Below, piece after piece: positions 31,641-35,525 of a stretch of 35,525 nt of DNA. Position 1 is the first letter of the stretch. Each line of letters starts with the position of its first letter. The notes beneath the pieces are model-generated. The model made no database searches and was not told the DNA's origin. It worked only from the letters and a program-made list of their open reading frames with translations. The DNA comes from CAYFUR01 sp964346275 (GTDB lineage Bacteria; Sumerlaeota; Sumerlaeia; SLMS01). A program made the translations under genes and the position numbers. Location: positions 1 through 35,525 of the forward strand of contig CAYFUR010000029.1 in NCBI GenBank assembly GCA_964346275.1, read 5' to 3'.

Positions 31641-32216
31641 ATGATCGAAGTTATCGCCGGTACGAACCGGCCCGGTTCCAATGCGCTGAAGGTGGCCCGC
31701 GTTCTGGAGGGCATGTATCACCAGCTCGGCGCAGAGGCGCGGGTGCTGAGCCTGGGCGATCTGCCGCCGGAGATTTTCGACCCCTCGTCCTATGCCAAGA
31801 AGCCCGATTCCTTTCGCCCGTTCCAGGATCGCGTGCTGGAGGCGGATGGCTTGCACGTGGTGACGCCGGAGTATAACGGGTCGTTTCCCGGCGTGCTGAA
31901 GTATTTCGTGGATATGCTGAAGTTTCCCGAAAGTTTCGAGCACAAGCCGGTGGCGTTTACCGGCGAGTCGGCGGGCGCCTGGGGCGCCTTGCGCTCGGTG
32001 GAGCAGTTGCAACTGATCTTCGGATACCGAAACGCCTACGTCCTGCCCGAGCGCGTGTGGATGCCCAAGATCAACGACAAGCTGAGCGAAGATGGCTCGC
32101 GGATCGTCGACGACTCTTCGCGCGAACGCCTGGAGGGACAGTGCGGCGGGTTTTTGAGCTTTATCAAAAACAACAGCGGAAAGAGCGCCTCGCCGCTGCG
32201 CAAGACGCAGTCGTAA
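31641..32216 (+). CDS. NADPH-dependent FMN reductase family protein
   Basis: A 191-residue flavodoxin-like protein of the NADPH-dependent FMN reductase family. The N-terminal AGTNRPGSNALKVA (residues 6-19) is the FMN-phosphate loop, with GTNR-P-GS in place; TPEYNGSFPGVLKYFVDML (about 75-93) is the isoalloxazine-binding YNGS motif; and TGESAGAWGALRSVEQLQLIF forms the next helix. Such enzymes reduce FMN, quinones, azo dyes or chromate with NADPH; the true substrate is not predictable. GGAGG nine bases before the ATG sets the start; a longer frame from 31353 overlaps the mqnD region and is not protein-like. The gene ends six bases before the convergent GH13 stop. The palindromes just upstream hint at regulation. 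Confidence 0.92.
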   Translation: MIEVIAGTNRPGSNALKVARVLEGMYHQLGAEARVLSLGDLPPEIFDPSSYAKKPDSFRPFQDRVLEADGLHVVTPEYNGSFPGVLKYFVDMLKFPESFEHKPVAFTGESAGAWGALRSVEQLQLIFGYRNAYVLPERVWMPKINDKLSEDGSRIVDDSSRERLEGQCGGFLSFIKNNSGKSASPLRKTQS

Positions 32217-32222
32217 GGCATC

Positions 32223-34142
32223 TCAGTAAATAATGAGCTGGTTGCCGCCGGTGGGCGATGCCTGCTTCTGTGTATAGATATACGCGCTGTATGGACCGAG
32301 GGACACCGTGCCGCTCTGGTTGAGTCCGTCCATGGCGGCGCCATCGGCCTCGAGGGATTGGGCACCGACATCTGTATAGTCGGCGCCGTATTTCGTGGAA
32401 TCGCTGTTAAAGACGCTATACCACTCCCCCGCCCGCGGAAAGCCGATGTTATAGACGGGAAATTCCGTGTTGGAGAAATTGGCGACAACGACGACGTCGT
32501 CGCCGGGTCCGCCCTGATCCCAGCGATGATAAGCGATAACCTTGGCGCCATCGTTCACGTGGAAGATGTTGAGATTGGTGCCCTGGAGCCCCGCCGTGCG
32601 CCCGGCGGCGTCGCGGCGGAGGTGGACAAGGTCCTTGTAGAGCTGGAACACGCGGTTATAGCGGCTCTTGCGGGCCCAATCGACGGGATCGGTGTCGGAG
32701 AAGAAGCCGTCCTCGAGAATTTCCTGCCCTTGGAAGAGCATGGGCATGCCGGGGCTGGTCATGAGGATGGCGGCGCCGAGCGTCGAGCGTTTGCGCGAGA
32801 AATAGGAGTCCGAATTCTCGGGCCAGATTTCCTCGGGCACGCGGGATCGGCCATTGGCGACTTCGTCATGGCTTTCCGTGTAGATCACCCGGTTGAGCGG
32901 CGCGCCATTATAGCTCTGGCTGATGGCGTCGCGGACGGACCACATGTCGCGCCCGCTGTCCTCGGCGGCCACCATGGCGTCGCGCATGGGGTGGACGAAA
33001 GCGCCGGCCCACTGGCTGTCGAAGCCCAGGCCGCCGGAGCCGGTGTCCCGGGTAATCCAATCGCCCCGGGCGAAATCCTCGGCCACGTTGAGGGTGTTGG
33101 GAAACTCGCTGTCTATACGGTCGTTGATTTCCTGGAGCATCGTGCGGCCATCGTCCAGCTCCGGCCCCCAGCCGAATTCCGTGGCGTAGATATTCCCGGT
33201 GGAATCCCAGCGCAGGCCGCTGAAGCGATACTCGTCGAGGAAGAGGGTTGCGCTGTCGCTGATGAAGTCGCGGACCTCGGGCCGGCCGTAGTTGGGCCGG
33301 GTGTTGCCCCAGGGCGTTTCCGCCCGCCAATCGTTGTAGAAATAGATGCCGCCGTTGTGGGGCGCCTCGCCGAGACCGGGTCCATCGAACTGCCACACGG
33401 CCAGGTCGGATGGGCCCCAGTGGTTATGGACGACGTCGCCCATGACGCCGATGCCGCGGCGGTTGGCCTCGGCGACGAATTCCTTTAAATCGCGGGGGTC
33501 GCCGTAGGCGGACTCCACGGAAAAGGGAAAAGCGGGATTGTAGCCCCAGGAAAAATCGGCGCCGAATTCGTTGATGGGCATGAGGGCGATCATGTTGATG
33601 CCGAGTTCCTGGAGATGGTCCAGGCGGTCGATGGCGGATTGCAAGGTTCCCGGCGAGCCGCCGGGCGCATCGTTGAAGGTGCCGATGTGCATTTCATAAA
33701 GGACAATCTCGTTCCTGGGCGGCGCCTGGTAATCGACGGGCCACTGGAATTCGAGATCGGGAATGATCGAGGCGGCCTGGGTGGAGGAGTTCTCGACCTG
33801 GAGCGAGCGGGGGTCTTTGCGCCAGAGTTCCTGGCCCTGCCAGGTGATGTGGTATTTATATCGATTGCCGGGGCCGATGCCGTCGATATCGGCGGACCAA
33901 GTCTCCGCATCGCCGCCGTCAAGTGCGAGGGGATCGGCGGACGGATTCCAGCCGTTCCAGGGTCCGACGACGGAAACCGCATCGGCGTTGGGCGCCCAGA
34001 CGCGGAAAGCGACGCCGCCGTCGTGGAGGATGGGCCCCATGCCTTCCCGCTGGGAAGGGGCCGCGGCGCTTGCCAGCGCCGTTGCACTGGCGAGAATGAG
34101 GGCCGCGGCAGCCCTTTGTGTAATTTTGCGCAGATGGATCAT
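32223..34142 (-). CDS. Secreted GH13 alpha-glucan enzyme with CBM48 (branching-enzyme-like)
   Basis: A 639-residue exported enzyme. Residues 1-27 are a Sec signal (KITQRAAAALILASATALAS, cut near SAAA). Residues 40-110 are a CBM48 domain (FRVWAPNADAVSVVGPWNGW). The GH13 barrel has region I DVVHNH (236-241), region II GLRWDSTGN with nucleophile Asp313, region III NVAEDF with acid/base Glu355, and region IV TESHDEVAN with transition-state Asp426, all intact. This layout (GLRWD, ESHDE) is closest to 1,4-alpha-glucan branching enzymes rather than to amylases, yet branching enzymes are normally cytoplasmic. Activity on extracellular glucans, by hydrolysis or transglycosylation, is inferred. A C-terminal beta domain (residues about 540-630) ends the chain. 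It is divergent from the DUF1015 gene. Confidence 0.9.
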   Translation of the reverse strand: MIHLRKITQRAAAALILASATALASAAAPSQREGMGPILHDGGVAFRVWAPNADAVSVVGPWNGWNPSADPLALDGGDAETWSADIDGIGPGNRYKYHITWQGQELWRKDPRSLQVENSSTQAASIIPDLEFQWPVDYQAPPRNEIVLYEMHIGTFNDAPGGSPGTLQSAIDRLDHLQELGINMIALMPINEFGADFSWGYNPAFPFSVESAYGDPRDLKEFVAEANRRGIGVMGDVVHNHWGPSDLAVWQFDGPGLGEAPHNGGIYFYNDWRAETPWGNTRPNYGRPEVRDFISDSATLFLDEYRFSGLRWDSTGNIYATEFGWGPELDDGRTMLQEINDRIDSEFPNTLNVAEDFARGDWITRDTGSGGLGFDSQWAGAFVHPMRDAMVAAEDSGRDMWSVRDAISQSYNGAPLNRVIYTESHDEVANGRSRVPEEIWPENSDSYFSRKRSTLGAAILMTSPGMPMLFQGQEILEDGFFSDTDPVDWARKSRYNRVFQLYKDLVHLRRDAAGRTAGLQGTNLNIFHVNDGAKVIAYHRWDQGGPGDDVVVVANFSNTEFPVYNIGFPRAGEWYSVFNSDSTKYGADYTDVGAQSLEADGAAMDGLNQSGTVSLGPYSAYIYTQKQASPTGGNQLIIY

Positions 34143-34320
34143 CGTTTCCCGGCCTCCATTGGCGCCGCATTAAGGGGGGCGTTGGGTGATCTGTAAAGCT
34201 GAATCCGAAACGAGTTTGCGGAATCCTTTGCCAAGGGGGGGCGCTTCTCTCCTTGCAATGGACCGGCTCCCTCGCAAAGTGGCGCTGGCAATCAATTCCC
34301 AACGAAGAAGAGGTAACCCA

Positions 34321-35525
34321 GTGGCGACGTTGAAACCCTTTCGCATTCTGCGCCCCCGGCCCGACGAGGCGGGGAAGATCTGCTCGCTTCCCTACGACGT
34401 GATGAACACCGAGGAAGCCCGGCAAATGGCCGAAGGCAATCCGCTGAGCTTTCTCCGCGTGACGCGGGCGGAAATCGAAATGGACGAGGGCGTGGACCCC
34501 TATAGCCGGGAAGTCTATCAGCACGGGGCGGACAATCTCCGCCGCATGATCGACGAAGGCCATCTCCAGAGGGCGGAGAAGGGCGAATATATGCTCTATC
34601 GCCTGACCATGGGCGACCACAGCCAGCTCGGCCTGGTGGCCGCCGCGAGCTGCCCCGAATATGACAAGGGCATCGTGAAAAAGCACGAAAACACGAAACC
34701 GGATAAGGAAGACGACCGCACCCGGCATATCGACATCCTGAATGCGCAGACCGGAGCCGTCTTTCTGACTTACCGCGCCGAGCCGGAAATCGATGCGCTC
34801 TTTGACAGCCTGACCAAGCGCGACCCCGACATCGACTTTACCGCCGAGGACGGCATCCGCCACACGGCATGGATCATCAGTGATCACGATGATGCCACCA
34901 AAATCGCCGGGAAATTCGCCAAGGTAGATGCGCTTTACGTGGCGGACGGCCACCACCGCAGCGCCGCCGCCTCGCGCGTGGCCCGGGAGCGCACCGCCGC
35001 CAACAAAAACCACAGCGGCACGGAGGGGTACAACTACTTCCTGTCGGTCACGTTCCCCCACGACCAGGTCAAGATCCTTGGTTATAACCGGGTTGTGAAG
35101 GACCTGCAGGGCCTGAGCGAAGAGGAGTTCCTGGAGAAAATTGCCGCCGTGGCGGATATTTCCGACGGCATGCAAAAGGAACCGGCGGAAAAGGGCGAGC
35201 TGACCATATATCTCGGCGGGCGCTGGCGCACCCTGCGCTGGAAGCCGGATGCTGCCAGGCGCGGCAGCACCGTTGCCCGGCTCGACGTTTCTTTGCTTCA
35301 GGATCTGGTGCTTTCGCCGGTGCTGCATATCGGCGATCCGCGCACCGATAAGCGCATCGACTTTGTCGGCGGCATCCGCGGCCCGCGGGAGTTGGAACGC
35401 CTGGTGGACAGCGGGAAATACGCGGTGGCCTTTGGCATGTACCCCACGGCGCTGGAAGACCTGATGGACATCGCCGACGAGGGAGGGCTGATGCCGCCCA
35501 AGTCCACATGGTTCGAGCCGAAACT
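34321..35525 (+). CDS. DUF1015 family protein, 3' end outside window
   Basis: The first 401 residues of a DUF1015 (UPF, SpoIIIAA-unrelated) protein; family members are about 400-420 residues, so only about ten C-terminal residues are missing past the right edge. Signature segments: LRPRPDEAGKICSLPYDVMN near the start, NPLSFLRVTRAEIE, VADGHHRSAAASR at about 217-229 (the His/Asp-rich motif), RTDKRIDFVGG, and the closing MPPKSTWFEPK. The start is GTG at 34321 with AGAAGAGG seven bases upstream. The family has no established biochemical function; the conserved DGHHR motif suggests a catalytic or metal-binding role. It often sits near serine/phosphoglycerate dehydrogenase genes in other genomes, not checked here. 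Confidence 0.92.
   Translation, partial: MATLKPFRILRPRPDEAGKICSLPYDVMNTEEARQMAEGNPLSFLRVTRAEIEMDEGVDPYSREVYQHGADNLRRMIDEGHLQRAEKGEYMLYRLTMGDHSQLGLVAAASCPEYDKGIVKKHENTKPDKEDDRTRHIDILNAQTGAVFLTYRAEPEIDALFDSLTKRDPDIDFTAEDGIRHTAWIISDHDDATKIAGKFAKVDALYVADGHHRSAAASRVARERTAANKNHSGTEGYNYFLSVTFPHDQVKILGYNRVVKDLQGLSEEEFLEKIAAVADISDGMQKEPAEKGELTIYLGGRWRTLRWKPDAARRGSTVARLDVSLLQDLVLSPVLHIGDPRTDKRIDFVGGIRGPRELERLVDSGKYAVAFGMYPTALEDLMDIADEGGLMPPKSTWFEPK

Noticed and set aside
32358..33488. 376-codon open frame on the plus strand
   Set aside because: Antisense to the GH13 gene, whose four catalytic regions are intact.

Overview
The window reads as chromosomal DNA from a GC-rich, diderm (Gram-negative-type) bacterium. 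Evidence for two membranes is an MCE/MlaD lipid-transport protein, a YidC with the large periplasmic domain of Gram-negative homologues, and several secreted proteins with Sec signal peptides. Menaquinone appears to be made by the futalosine route (mqnD). MglA/roadblock proteins, DUF4388, a Golvesin-type domain and a GH57 branching enzyme together suggest a deep-branching, probably uncultured lineage (for example the Sumerlaeota/Hydrogenedentota region of the tree). No rRNA or other phylogenetic marker settles this. I see no tRNA, rRNA, IS element, phage gene or CRISPR array. Coding density is high and no gene-free gap exceeds 300 bases.

Layout. 1-7.2 kb: a truncated metallo-beta-lactamase-fold hydrolase and a HIT-family protein on the minus strand; a large helical protein of unknown function; glgC (ADP-glucose synthesis); then a GT4 glycosyltransferase whose ribosome binding site lies inside the terminator hairpin after glgC. 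6.0-9.85 kb, minus strand: a putative operon of an SRPBCC protein, a secreted Golvesin-domain protein and a DegT-type sugar aminotransferase. 10.0-11.1 kb: an MCE protein. 11.3-17.8 kb, plus strand: seven closely spaced genes forming a Ras-like GTPase/roadblock module. It has a TPR-roadblock protein, a membrane-anchored roadblock protein, two small soluble roadblock proteins flanking an MglA-type GTPase with a long C-terminal extension, a DUF4388 (PATAN) protein, and a tail-anchored pseudo-receiver with Glu in place of the phosphoacceptor Asp. 17.9-21 kb, minus strand: a beta-sandwich protein, a SAM methyltransferase and a GH57 glycogen branching enzyme. 21.2-22.9 kb: a membrane pseudokinase fused to a GspG-like pseudopilin domain. 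22.9-26.0 kb: a PAS/GAF hybrid histidine kinase. 26.3-30.4 kb: yidC-khpB(jag)-cysK, ending in a terminator. 30.6-35.5 kb: mqnD, an FMN reductase, a secreted GH13 glucanase/branching-type enzyme, and a DUF1015 protein cut by the window end.

Two themes recur. One is alpha-glucan metabolism: GlgC makes ADP-glucose, the GH57 enzyme would branch the polymer, and a secreted GH13 enzyme acts outside the cytoplasm. The other is signalling built on catalytically altered folds: the GTPase/roadblock module with its Glu pseudo-receiver, and the pseudokinase-pseudopilin fusion. These are the best candidates for undescribed biology here. The gene calls come from motif reading only; no database search was run.
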